In this document: one piece after another, positions 51,746 to 60,024 of the stretch | Numbering within the stretch: position 1 is the first letter of the stretch | How the letters are laid out: each line of letters opens with the position of its first letter | Program-made: the position numbers and the translations under genes | Notes under the pieces: model-generated | The model's input: the letters and a program-made list of their open reading frames with translations, nothing else | The model's database searches: none | Told to the model about the DNA's origin: nothing | Source: DASRJG01 sp032124015 | Lineage (GTDB): Bacteria; Acidobacteriota; Polarisedimenticolia; Polarisedimenticolales; DASRJG01 | NCBI GenBank assembly: GCA_032124015.1 | Contig: JAQBEH010000098.1 | Coordinates: forward strand, 6,895 to 70,894 | Reading direction: 5' to 3' | DNA length: 64,000 nucleotides

Positions 51746-54700
51746 CTACTCCGGTTTCCAATCCGGGACGCGCCCGGGAGTCCACGGCGCGCCGGCCGCT
51801 TCGGCCTCGTCCTCGAGCCGCTTGAGATCCGTGAGGGTGATCGTGCGCAGCTTCGCCAGGACGGGCGCGAACTCGGCCGCCGCGATGTCGTAGTTGCGGC
51901 GCTGCGTCGCGGTCGGGGCCGAAGTCGCATCCCAGTGACCGTAGACGATCGTCTGGACTCGATCGACGATCGACGGAGGCGTCGGCTCGTTCCGGTTCGC
52001 CACGGTGTTATTACCGCTGAGCTCGACCTGCACGTCCTTGAGGCGTGATTCGATCGCGCGCAAATCAACCGCAAGCTTCGGATCCGCGCCGGGCGCATCG
52101 ACCAGGGCCTTTTTCAGGTGGTCAATGCTCGTTTGCGCTTCCCCGGCGGCGCGTACGGCGCCGAGCACCGCACGCTGCAGGCGGGCCGTCTTTTCCTCGA
52201 ACGCAAGCAACGCCTTACGATCCGACGGAGGAAGCGATGCGGTTCCCAACGGAATCGCCTCGAATATCTGCGATGGACCGAGGGGGGTGACAACCCCACC
52301 GACGCGTTTGGCGAACGTAACGGTGTAGCGGCCCGGGGCCGCCAGAGGTCCGAACGGAAGCCGGTCCCAAGGATCGATGTCCCGCGTTTCCAGACTCGTC
52401 GGCTCGGGTGCCGGGTAGCGGAGATCCCACGCGACCCTCGTGAACCCTGCCGTCGTCGGCCCCGTTACGATTCGCACGACGTCGCCGTCCTGGTCGGTCA
52501 CAGTGAGAAGGATCACGGGCTCTTCCTCCCGGTCCTCGGCGCGTAGCTCGTCCCATGACGGATAGGGTGTGTCCTCGCCTTTTTTCTGTTTCTCTTTCTC
52601 GGCGTCGAGGCGTGTCTTGCGCAGAGTCTTGATCTCGTCCTTCAGGTAGTAGGTGAAAACCGCGCCGAACGGCGGGTTGGGCGCGCTGAAGAAGCGATCG
52701 CCGAAAAACGCTTTCTCGCGTCCCCCATTCGGAGCCGACGGGATGAACATCCACGCGTTGCGCACCGGGAAGAGTGTCGCGTCCTTGTCCAGCGTTTCCT
52801 TCGAGGCGGCGCGCAATGGCCGGTAGTCGTCCAAGATGTAAAAGCCGCGCCCGAACGTCGCGAGCACGAGATCGTTCTCCCGCTCCTGGATCGCCAGGTC
52901 GCGCACCTGAATCGTCGGGAGTCCGCCCTTGAGTTGATTCCAGGTGGCGCCGCGGTCTTGCGTGAAGAACACGCCGAACTCCGTCCCTACAAAAAGCAGG
53001 CCGGATGCGACCGGATCCTCGACGAACGCGTAGACGGATCCGCGCTCGGGGAGATTGCCGGTGATCGACTTCCAAGTGCGCCCGGTGTCGGTGCTGACGA
53101 GAACGTAGGGCTTGAAGTCGCCCTTCTTGTGGTTGTCGAACGTGGCGTAGATCGTGCCGGCGTCGTGCCTGGAGAAGACGACGCGCGAGACGTAGCTTTG
53201 GTCAGGCACGCCCGGGAAGGTGCCGATCGAACGCCACGCCGAGCCTCCGTCCTCGCTGATCTGGATGAGACCATCGTCGGTGCCCGCCGCGAGCAGCCCC
53301 TCCCGCTTCGGGCTCTCGGACAACGCGACGATGTTTCCGTAATACGAGGTCGAGGCGTTCTTCGCGACGGCGTCCACGCTGTAAACGCGTCCCATCACCT
53401 TGAGTTTGTTCCGATCGGTCTGGCGCGTGAGATCGCCGCTCACCGGCTTCCACGTGTCGCCGCGGTCGTCGCTGCGGAAAACGCGCTGGGCGGCGAAGTA
53501 GAGCCGCGTGTGCGCGTGCGGAGAGACGATCAGCGGCGCGTCCCAATTCCAACGCAGAGGAGGATCGCCCGCGCCCGGCTGGGGCTGGATGTCGATCGCC
53601 TCTCCGGTGCGACGATCGTAGCGGGAGAGTACGCCGTTTTGGGACTCCGAGTAGACGATGTTCGGGTCTTTGGGGTCGACGGCGGTCTGGAAGCCGTCGC
53701 CGCCCACGGTGATGAACCAGTCGGCGTTGACGATGCCGTGGACCGTGCTCGTCTGCTTCGGCCCCCCGACCGTGTTGTTGTCCTGCGTGCCGCCGTACAC
53801 GTTGTAAAACGGCAGCGCGTCGTCGATTCCCAGCTTGTAGAACTGCGCCAGCGGGAGATTCTCGAACCACGCCCACGTCGCGCCGCGATCGTACGACTCG
53901 TAGAGACCACCGTCGCACCCCGCGAGCAGGTGGTCCGTGTCGGCGGGGTCGATCCACAAAACGTGGTTGTCGACGTGCTTGAAGACCTCGCCCACCTTGT
54001 GGAACGTTTTGCCGGCGTCTTCGGTCACCTGCATCCAGGTGTCCATCGAGTAGACGCGTGTTTCGAGCTTGGGATCGACGAAGATCTCGTTGTAATACTG
54101 CGGCGAACCGGCGACGTAGGAACTGCGCTTCTCCCACAATCCCCCCTGGTCGGTCGAGCGGAAGAAGCCGCCCGCCTTGTTCGCGGCTTCGACGATGGCG
54201 TACACGACATCGGGCTTCGACGGAGCGATCGCAAGACCGATCCGCCCCATGTCCTCCTTCGGGAGCCCGTTTTCGAGTTTCTTCCAGGTCGCGCCGCCGT
54301 CCACCGTCTTCCAGATCCCCGAGCCGGGACCGCCGTCGATCAGCGTCCAGATGTGGCGGCGCCTTTGGTACGTTGCGGCGTAGAGAACGTCGGGGTTGCG
54401 CGGGTCGCGCACGACGTCGTTGACGCCGGTGTTCTCGTCCACGGTGAGGATCGACTTCCAGGTCTTGCCTGAATCGAGGGTCTCGTAGAGACCGCGATCG
54501 CCGCCCGGCGCCCACAGCGGCCCTTGCGCCGCGACCAGCACGCGGTTCGAATCGCGCGGGTCGATCAGGATCTTCGCGATGTGCTCGGAGTTCTTGAGCC
54601 CCAGATTCTCCCACGACACGCCGCCGTCCATCGACCGGTAGACGCCGTCGCCGTAGGCGACGCTGCGCTGCGAGTTGTTCTCGCCTGTGCCGAGCCAAAC

Positions 54701-55039
54701 CGTCAGCGGGTTTTTCGGATCGAGCGTCACGCAGCCGATCGAGTACGACCCTTGGTCGTCGAAGATCGGGGTCCACGTCGTCCCGGCGTTGACGGTCTTC
54801 CATGCGTTGCCCGACGCCACCGTCACGTACCGGATCGCATTGTTCCGCGGATCGACGGCGATGTCGGTGACGCGCCCCGAGATCATCGCCGGTCCGATGC
54901 CGCGGAAGCTCAGCCCCTTGAAGTTGTCGACCTTGGGCTCGCCGGTCTTCGCATCGGTCTTCTTCGCGGCAGCGGCGACGGGAATCGAGACGACGAGGAG
55001 AGCCGCGGCCATTGCCGGGATGAGACGCGATGCGGTCAT
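51746..55039 (-). CDS. Secreted sortilin/VPS10-type BNR-repeat protein
   Basis: A 1097-residue protein with signal peptide (to about 24). It is built from BNR/Asp-box repeats, recognisable as S-x-D-x-G-x-T-W: DSGKTWKSIL, DGGATWKKL, DRGATWAWF, DRGDTWKPVSG, DTGRTWKSITG, DRGATWNQLKGG. This gives the two ten-bladed-like propellers of VPS10/sortilin proteins, followed by a C-terminal region with WDLRYPAPEPTSL and a helical tail. Large families of these occur in Acidobacteria; annotated as glycosyl hydrolase-like, but no active site is evident. It heads the HtrA gene. Confidence 0.9.
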   Translation of the reverse strand: MTASRLIPAMAAALLVVSIPVAAAAKKTDAKTGEPKVDNFKGLSFRGIGPAMISGRVTDIAVDPRNNAIRYVTVASGNAWKTVNAGTTWTPIFDDQGSYSIGCVTLDPKNPLTVWLGTGENNSQRSVAYGDGVYRSMDGGVSWENLGLKNSEHIAKILIDPRDSNRVLVAAQGPLWAPGGDRGLYETLDSGKTWKSILTVDENTGVNDVVRDPRNPDVLYAATYQRRRHIWTLIDGGPGSGIWKTVDGGATWKKLENGLPKEDMGRIGLAIAPSKPDVVYAIVEAANKAGGFFRSTDQGGLWEKRSSYVAGSPQYYNEIFVDPKLETRVYSMDTWMQVTEDAGKTFHKVGEVFKHVDNHVLWIDPADTDHLLAGCDGGLYESYDRGATWAWFENLPLAQFYKLGIDDALPFYNVYGGTQDNNTVGGPKQTSTVHGIVNADWFITVGGDGFQTAVDPKDPNIVYSESQNGVLSRYDRRTGEAIDIQPQPGAGDPPLRWNWDAPLIVSPHAHTRLYFAAQRVFRSDDRGDTWKPVSGDLTRQTDRNKLKVMGRVYSVDAVAKNASTSYYGNIVALSESPKREGLLAAGTDDGLIQISEDGGSAWRSIGTFPGVPDQSYVSRVVFSRHDAGTIYATFDNHKKGDFKPYVLVSTDTGRTWKSITGNLPERGSVYAFVEDPVASGLLFVGTEFGVFFTQDRGATWNQLKGGLPTIQVRDLAIQERENDLVLATFGRGFYILDDYRPLRAASKETLDKDATLFPVRNAWMFIPSAPNGGREKAFFGDRFFSAPNPPFGAVFTYYLKDEIKTLRKTRLDAEKEKQKKGEDTPYPSWDELRAEDREEEPVILLTVTDQDGDVVRIVTGPTTAGFTRVAWDLRYPAPEPTSLETRDIDPWDRLPFGPLAAPGRYTVTFAKRVGGVVTPLGPSQIFEAIPLGTASLPPSDRKALLAFEEKTARLQRAVLGAVRAAGEAQTSIDHLKKALVDAPGADPKLAVDLRAIESRLKDVQVELSGNNTVANRNEPTPPSIVDRVQTIVYGHWDATSAPTATQRRNYDIAAAEFAPVLAKLRTITLTDLKRLEDEAEAAGAPWTPGRVPDWKPE

Positions 55040-55085
55040 GGTGAATCCTCCGGAATTGGGGAACGTTTACTCGCGGGAACTCATT

Positions 55086-55979
55086 CTAGAGTTTGAGCAG
55101 CCAGTTGACGATCGCCGGGATCGCGTCGAACCCGAATTCTCGATCGGTGTTGGCGAAGGTGGCCGTCCGAGCGTCCTCGGGGGTTTTCGGCACGACCTTG
55201 AACTTGAGCTGCGAGGCCCGAGCCCGTTCTTCTTGTTGACGGCGTTCGTCGGAGACGCGCTCGCCACCGAGATTGACCCAGCGCAGCGCGGCGTCCAGTT
55301 CGGTCGCATCGAACCAGATGCCGTGGTCGCGGCAACGATCGAGCAGAATGCCGCTGGCGCGCTCGAAGTTGACTCGGTTCATCCGCTTCCGACATGCGGG
55401 GCAGGGCCGGTAGGCAGGTCCGGGACTTTGCGGGGTTCGCTGTCGCGCTTTCGCCTCGGTCCGGAGCGCGACCGGATCGGGGACGGACGGCGCTATTTTG
55501 CGGGCGCGTTCCTCGAGCGTCCGGAAGACCTCCGCCCCCAACCACAGCCCCGCGCAAACGCCGCATTCCAGAACCGTCAATCTCGTGTCGCCGAGCGCTC
55601 GGCTGTTGAGGAACTTGCCGTCGCCGCAGGCCGGGCAGACGCGATCGGTGGGGTCGGCCGCGAGCTCTTCCGGTGCGATCGCCGTGGAACAATGATGGCA
55701 AAAGCGGGCGGAGTTACTGATTCTCGCGAAACACGACGGACAAATCGTCTCCAAGTCCTGTTCGTGGATCGTGAAGTCCGATCCGCAATAGCCGCACGCT
55801 TGGCTTCCTTCTTCGCGCGCAGCGCCGCAAGACGCGCAGCGCACCACCGCAGCATCGCGCGAGTCGATGACGGGGACGTCGATCGCCGCTCCACAGCGGC
55901 ATCGAAAACGACTGCCCACGGCAAGTCGCGTGGCGTCGAACTGGCGGTTGCAGGATGGACAGCAGAGCAGCTTGCGCAT
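55086..55979 (-). CDS. Multi-zinc-ribbon protein with TFIIB-like zf domain
   Basis: A 297-residue soluble protein with five zinc-ribbon-like Cys sets: CCPSCNRQF..CRCGAA (6-30), CASCGAA..CGYCGS (48-66), CPSCFARI..CHHCS (80-97), CPACGDGKF..LECGVCAGLWLGAEVF (about 115-150) and CPACRKRM..DRCRDHGIWFDATEL (about 193-228). The last two have the zf-TFIIB pattern (C..C...L....C..C.GIWLD..EL) seen in small bacterial proteins. No enzymatic domain is seen. It may scaffold or bind nucleic acid; the function is unknown. Confidence 0.8.
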   Translation of the reverse strand: MRKLLCCPSCNRQFDATRLAVGSRFRCRCGAAIDVPVIDSRDAAVVRCASCGAAREEGSQACGYCGSDFTIHEQDLETICPSCFARISNSARFCHHCSTAIAPEELAADPTDRVCPACGDGKFLNSRALGDTRLTVLECGVCAGLWLGAEVFRTLEERARKIAPSVPDPVALRTEAKARQRTPQSPGPAYRPCPACRKRMNRVNFERASGILLDRCRDHGIWFDATELDAALRWVNLGGERVSDERRQQEERARASQLKFKVVPKTPEDARTATFANTDREFGFDAIPAIVNWLLKL

Positions 55980-56000
55980 TGCGCCATGTTAGCGCGACGC

Positions 56001-56022
56001 GAAATGGGAGTGTCCCCTTTTC
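56001..56022. repeat. Short palindromic unit L (imperfect)
   Basis: GAAATGGGAGTGTCCCCTTTTC, an imperfect inverted repeat around GTG, in the gap between the zinc-ribbon start and the glycosidase stop. It is the weakest member of the short class. Confidence 0.5.
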
Positions 56023-56035
56023 TCGGCCTGTGCTC

Positions 56036-57064
56036 TCAATGCGCCGTGTAATAGGCTTTGATGACCGACAGCGCGGGTTTCCCCTGTGGCGTGAAGTCGC
56101 GGTCGCGGCGTCCGTCCGAGCGCGGGGACGGGTGCCACTTCCACACGAACGTCCCCCCGAACCACGGCTTCGTCCAGAACGTTTCGAACATCGCAGAAAA
56201 GGCATCGCGCTGCAGATCGACATCGACGGCGCCTTTCGTCTCCCACTGCCACGGCGCTTTCAACGACCCCTCGTGTGACTTGAAGCCAACTTCCGTAAAG
56301 ACGACCAGCTTGCCGGTGCGCTTCGAAAGCGCCGCGAGCTTCGTCGCAATCGGAATCCACCTGGCCGCGATCTGGTTTTTCGACGGCCGGTCGGCATCGG
56401 CCAGCGGGTAGTAGGCCTGGACGCCGATGAAGTCGAGCTCGTCCCAGAAGCCGACGCGCTCCGGTTCCTCGTTCCAGTTCGCGCAGTAGGTGAGCTTGCC
56501 GTGGTAGACCTCGCGCACGCGGGCCACGATCCTCTTCCACTCGGCCGTGCGGCCGGTGGTCTTCCCCAGCTCGGTGCCGATGGCGAGCGCTTCAAACCCG
56601 TTGGCCTCCGCCAATCGCGCGTAGTGAAGAATGAAGGACTCGTACGCGGCGAACCACTGCTTCCAACCCTCGTCCGTCGTCATCGCGATATCGCCGGGCC
56701 ACTCGCCGTGCCGGACCCAAAGGTGCGGCTTCAACAGAGTCTTGATGCCGAGCTCGTGCGCCCAGGCTGCGGTCTTCACGAGCCCGTCGTCGGTCTCTCC
56801 CCAGAGTCCGCCGCTCGACTCGTAACGAACCTCGGTGGAGGTTAGCGAAGGCGCCCACCCGAACGGCGTTTGGGAGATCCAGTCCACGCCAAGATCGTGA
56901 AGGGGCGCCAGGCTGGTAGCGTCGATCCGGCGGGCGCCCTCCCAACAGACCCCGCGCATCCTTCCTGAGGGGGCGGAGGGCGCAGTGGGCGTAGCGGGCG
57001 CAGTAAGGGCCGGGCCCGAAAGGGCCGCAAGGGCGACCGCAAGGACGAGGTGGCGCGACTTCAT
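56036..57064 (-). CDS. Secreted TIM-barrel glycoside hydrolase (GH113-like)
   Basis: A 342-residue protein with signal peptide (to about 21) and a Pro/Ala linker. The barrel has LLKPHLWVRHGEWPGDI, the acid-base region FEALAIGTELGKTTGRTAEW (Glu in GTEL), KLTYCANWNEEPERVGFWDELDFIGVQAYYPL, and VVFTEVGFKSHEG, whose Glu is the likely nucleophile. This order matches GH113-like beta-mannanases and related clan GH-A enzymes. It ends in KGGTFVWKW-type GGTFVWKWHPSP. The sugar substrate is not established. Confidence 0.8.
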   Translation of the reverse strand: MKSRHLVLAVALAALSGPALTAPATPTAPSAPSGRMRGVCWEGARRIDATSLAPLHDLGVDWISQTPFGWAPSLTSTEVRYESSGGLWGETDDGLVKTAAWAHELGIKTLLKPHLWVRHGEWPGDIAMTTDEGWKQWFAAYESFILHYARLAEANGFEALAIGTELGKTTGRTAEWKRIVARVREVYHGKLTYCANWNEEPERVGFWDELDFIGVQAYYPLADADRPSKNQIAARWIPIATKLAALSKRTGKLVVFTEVGFKSHEGSLKAPWQWETKGAVDVDLQRDAFSAMFETFWTKPWFGGTFVWKWHPSPRSDGRRDRDFTPQGKPALSVIKAYYTAH

Positions 57065-57070
57065 GTCTTC

Positions 57071-57076
57071 ATTATG
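57071..57076 (-). promoter_or_regulatory. -10-like hexamer CATAAT in a divergent control region
   Basis: On the minus strand CATAAT ends 6 nt before the glycosidase ATG. The overlapping + strand TATGAT could serve the divergent gene at 57100, which has its own AGGGAG. Confidence 0.45.
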
Positions 57077-57099
57077 ATGCTTCTGCTAGGGAGCCCTCC

Positions 57100-58422
57100 A
57101 TGAGATCACTCGCCCGCGCGGCGTTGCTCGCCGTGCTCCTGCTCGAAACCGCGGCCGCCGAGGCGTCGTCGTCTTTGGTGCTCACCGACGGGCAGATCAT
57201 CAAAGGTATCGAAGTCTCACGGCAGGGGGATTCCTACCTTGTCACGATGGCCGGCGGGAACATGGTCGCGTTTCCGGTCGCGCTCGTGAAGGAAGTTAAG
57301 TTTGAAGACGACCCCCCGCCCGCGGCTCCGCCCGGATTCGCCTATTCCGGACCACAGAACCTGGCGGGGCCCGCGGTCCCCCAGCAGGATCCGAGTCAGG
57401 CGTTGAAGGTGTTGGGCGCGCCGACCCAGTGGTCGAAGAGCGCGGTCGATACCACCGTCGTGCTGAAAGACGCTTACGATCCGAACGCGGACGTGATGGC
57501 GGGGAGCCGATCGACCTGGTCGAAGAGCGCGGTCGATACCACCGTCGTGCTGAAGGACGCGTACGATCCCAACACGAACGTGATGGCGGGAAGCGAGACG
57601 ACCTGGGCAAAAAACGTGGTCGACACGACGTGGAAGCCGACCGACGGCTTTGGATTCAAACCGCTCTCGTTCAAGGTGACGTCGCCGGAGGCCGGAGCGC
57701 CCGACGCGGCTGCGAAATCGTCCGGACCCGCACCGTGGAACTGCGCCGAGAGCTTCTTTGTGAAGGACGCCGATCGTCCCGCGACCGAAAAAGACAACCA
57801 GTCGCCGTCGATGAGTTTGCGGAGCGTGAAGAGCCCGCTCTACGCTTCTCTCGGGCTTCCGCTCTACGAGGCCATCGGGACGATCGACGGCACCCCCCGC
57901 AACGCCGTATTCACCATCGCGGAGGGGACGTGTAGGCTGGTCGGCGGCGACGCCGACGCCGTCATCGGATTGAACCTCAGCTCCGACCACGCGATGGCTC
58001 AAGACGCCGCGTCGCTCAACGTCGCCATGTCCGCGCGCGGGGGCACCCGGATCCCGCCCGGCGTCGACAAGGTCGACTACGCGCTCGCGTTTGTCTCGCT
58101 CACCGATCCTCTCGTTTCCGGTTCGAAAGGCGCCGCTTTGAAGCTGATCGCGAAACCCGAAGAGATGCGCTCGATCGCGGGAAAAACCGGTGGCACGTGC
58201 ACACTCTCCAAGGGAAAGCGCCGCAAGGAAGAGCGAGCCGCGAATAAGTCGTTCGCCCTTCCCAAGATCGCGGCCGGCAAGGACGGCGACGCGGTCGCCT
58301 TCCTCACCTGGTCGAGCATCGGAGGGATGGTCTATCGCGAAACCGTCGTGCTCGCCCACGGCGGCGTGGTCTCCGCGAAACGCGAGATCGTGGCCTCCCA
58401 CGTCGGCGATCACAAGGACTAG
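57100..58422 (+). CDS. Secreted repeat protein of unknown function
   Basis: A 440-residue protein with a signal peptide (to about 22). A short N-terminal region (LVLTDGQIIKGIEVSRQGDSYLVTMAGGNMVAFPVALVKEV, split by function unknown) resembles the start of SH3-like tandem proteins. Three 29-residue repeats follow (57430-57516, 57517-57603 and a diverging third from 57604), each W-[SA]-K-[SN]-x-VDTT. The C-terminal ~220 residues contain three Cys and no known domain. Its stop lies in the left arm of palindromic element E. Confidence 0.72.
   Translation: MRSLARAALLAVLLLETAAAEASSSLVLTDGQIIKGIEVSRQGDSYLVTMAGGNMVAFPVALVKEVKFEDDPPPAAPPGFAYSGPQNLAGPAVPQQDPSQALKVLGAPTQWSKSAVDTTVVLKDAYDPNADVMAGSRSTWSKSAVDTTVVLKDAYDPNTNVMAGSETTWAKNVVDTTWKPTDGFGFKPLSFKVTSPEAGAPDAAAKSSGPAPWNCAESFFVKDADRPATEKDNQSPSMSLRSVKSPLYASLGLPLYEAIGTIDGTPRNAVFTIAEGTCRLVGGDADAVIGLNLSSDHAMAQDAASLNVAMSARGGTRIPPGVDKVDYALAFVSLTDPLVSGSKGAALKLIAKPEEMRSIAGKTGGTCTLSKGKRRKEERAANKSFALPKIAAGKDGDAVAFLTWSSIGGMVYRETVVLAHGGVVSAKREIVASHVGDHKD
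57430..57660 (+). repeat. Tandem 87-bp coding repeats
   Basis: Two near-identical 87-bp units begin at 57430 and 57517 and a third, diverging unit at 57604. Nucleotide identity is high between the first two (TGGTCGAAGAGCGCGGTCGA is exact), which implies recent duplication. Confidence 0.85.
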
Positions 58423-58518
58423 CCGAACGGACCAGGGCAATCCCCTTTTTTCTAACAAGTTCCCCGGATACCGCTTGTCGCGAAAAAAGGGGATTGCCCT
58501 GGTCCGTTCGGCTAGTCC
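58416..58518. repeat. Palindromic element copy E between convergent genes
   Basis: Arms 58416-58452 and 58482-58518 are perfect 37-bp inverted copies around a 29-nt loop with the core. Each arm begins in the 3' end of a gene: both convergent genes end GGACTAG within the arms, so one gene's last codons are an inverted copy of the other's. Confidence 0.9.
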
Positions 58519-59294
58519 CCAGGGTCGCGGCGTTGCAGCTCCCAGAGCATCGAGTACTTGAAGAACACGCCGACGCTCTCGAACCCCGCCAGGATGAAGC
58601 CGCGCGTGCCCTCGAGGAACCCTCGCTTGATCAGGTAGACCTTGAACCAGCGGTGCAACGTGTGGCCGGCGATTCCCAGCAGCGACGTCGTCTTCCCACG
58701 GCCGTGCATGTCGTTCGCCCAAAGGATCGCGTAACGCCGCGACTTATCGAACGCGTCGCGCAGCCTGACGTTCGTGAGGTGCTCCATGGGGGCCGCGAGG
58801 TCCCGTATCTCTCCTTCGACGATCGGGGTTTCGTGAACGGCGTTGACGTACTTCGCCCGGTCCTTCCGCATCAGTCGCACGAGCCGCTCGTTGCCCGAAC
58901 TCGAGCGCTTCAGCGGGCGCCCCATGAAGTGATTGCGGCGGAGGAGGCGGAAGGCGCCGACCTCCTGCTGGGCCTTCGCCCGCTCCATCGCGAGCACGAT
59001 CTCCGCCGACAAGGCCGGCGACACGCGCTCGTCAGCATCGATCATCAGCACCCACTCGGTCGTGGCGCGGGCAAGACCGAAGTTGCGTTGGCTGGCGTAG
59101 TCGGTGAACGGGTGAACCACGACCTCCGCCCCGGCGGAGGAGGCGGCCTCGCCCGTGCCGTCCTCGCTCCCCGAATCAATGACGAGAACGTGCGATGCGA
59201 AGCGCAGCGCGGCCACGCAGGCCGCGATCTGGTGGGCCTCGTTCCGGGTGATCACGACGGCGGTGAGCGAGGGTGGCGAGCTTGAGGCGGACAC
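58512..59294 (-). CDS. Glycosyltransferase family 2 (WaaE/KdtX-like)
   Basis: A 260-residue GT-A glycosyltransferase. SLTAVVITRNEAHQIAACVAAL (9-30), VIDSGSEDGT (38-47), the metal-binding MIDADERVSP (84-93) and RLMRKDRAKYVNAVHE match the WaaE/KdtX-type lipopolysaccharide-core glucosyltransferases. It probably adds a sugar to LPS core or a related glycan at the inner membrane. No other LPS genes are in the window. The last codons overlap element E. Confidence 0.9.
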   Translation of the reverse strand: MSASSSPPSLTAVVITRNEAHQIAACVAALRFASHVLVIDSGSEDGTGEAASSAGAEVVVHPFTDYASQRNFGLARATTEWVLMIDADERVSPALSAEIVLAMERAKAQQEVGAFRLLRRNHFMGRPLKRSSSGNERLVRLMRKDRAKYVNAVHETPIVEGEIRDLAAPMEHLTNVRLRDAFDKSRRYAILWANDMHGRGKTTSLLGIAGHTLHRWFKVYLIKRGFLEGTRGFILAGFESVGVFFKYSMLWELQRRDPGD

Positions 59295-59303
59295 GGCCGT
59301 AGT

Positions 59304-59963
59304 CTACCGCGAGACGACGACCCCAACCGGACAGGAAACGCCGGTCCCGCCGAGACCGCAGTACCCGCTCGGATTCTTGTGGAGGTACTGCTGGTGATAG
59401 TCCTCGGCGTACCAGAACTCCGGGGCAGGGCCGATCTCGGTGGTGATCGCCCCGAACCCGGCCGCGCCCAGTTTCACCTGAAACGCAGCGCACGAGGCCT
59501 CGGCCGCGAGCGCTTGGGCGTCCGAATACGTGTAGATCGCCGAGCGATACTGCGTGCCGCGGTCGTTTCCTTGGCGCATCCCTTGCGTGGGGTCGTGACT
59601 CTCCCAGAAGATCTTGAGGAGCTGCTCGTAGGAGACTCGCGCGGGATCGTAGACGACGCGGACGATCTCGGCGTGGCCTGTTTTCCCGGTGCACACCTCT
59701 TCGTAGTAGGGGTTCGGCGTGAACCCGCCCGCGTAGCCGACCTGGGTGGAGACCACACCGGGTGCCTGCCAAAATTTCTTCTCAGCGCCCCAAAAGCAGC
59801 CCAACGCGAAAAGCGCAAGCTCGGTCCCCGCGGGAAAGGGCGGCTCCATCGGCGAGCCCAGGACCTCGTGCACGGCGGGGACCTTGAAGATTTGGCGCGG
59901 TCGCCCGGCGAGTGCTGTTTCTTTCGTCACCATCAGAGTTTTTTCAGGCCTGGAAGAGTTCAT
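59304..59963 (-). CDS. msrA: Peptide-methionine (S)-S-oxide reductase MsrA
   Basis: A 219-residue MsrA. The catalytic motif is ALGCFWGAEKKFW with Cys56; GVVSTQVGYAGG, GHAEIVRVVYDP, FWESHDPTQ and GTQYRSAIY follow. The C-terminal GYCGLGGTGVSCP supplies one or two recycling cysteines. It repairs methionine-S-sulfoxide using thioredoxin. GAGGT 8 nt before the ATG supports this start; ATG at residue 11 is an alternative. It is divergent from the M64 peptidase gene. Confidence 0.96.
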   Translation of the reverse strand: MNSSRPEKTLMVTKETALAGRPRQIFKVPAVHEVLGSPMEPPFPAGTELALFALGCFWGAEKKFWQAPGVVSTQVGYAGGFTPNPYYEEVCTGKTGHAEIVRVVYDPARVSYEQLLKIFWESHDPTQGMRQGNDRGTQYRSAIYTYSDAQALAAEASCAAFQVKLGAAGFGAITTEIGPAPEFWYAEDYHQQYLHKNPSGYCGLGGTGVSCPVGVVVSR

Positions 59964-59992
59964 GTGAGTTACCTCAAGAATGGGTAACGATG

Positions 59993-59998
59993 ATTATA
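59993..59998 (-). promoter_or_regulatory. -10 element TATAAT in the msrA / M64 divergent region
   Basis: TATAAT on the minus strand, about 30 nt before the msrA ATG and followed by the msrA RBS. The 61-bp gap must also hold the promoter of the M64 gene. Confidence 0.4.
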
Positions 59999-60024
59999 TC
60001 CTTCCCCTTCGGAAGGAGTTCACC

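Noticed and set aside
52934..54472. A 512-codon + strand frame antisense to the sortilin-like gene
   Set aside because: Low complexity (Arg/Val/Asp) shadow frame; the minus strand shows ordered Asp-box repeats and a signal peptide.
57217..58722. A minus-strand frame running through element E and reading KRYPGNLLEKRG
   Set aside because: The RYPG peptide comes from the element itself. The rest is the reverse of the secreted repeat-protein gene.
59980..60024. Earlier ATG of the M64 peptidase gene at 59980
   Set aside because: AAGGAG lies just before the ATG at 60025, and a signal peptide begins there. The extra residues fall in the promoter region.
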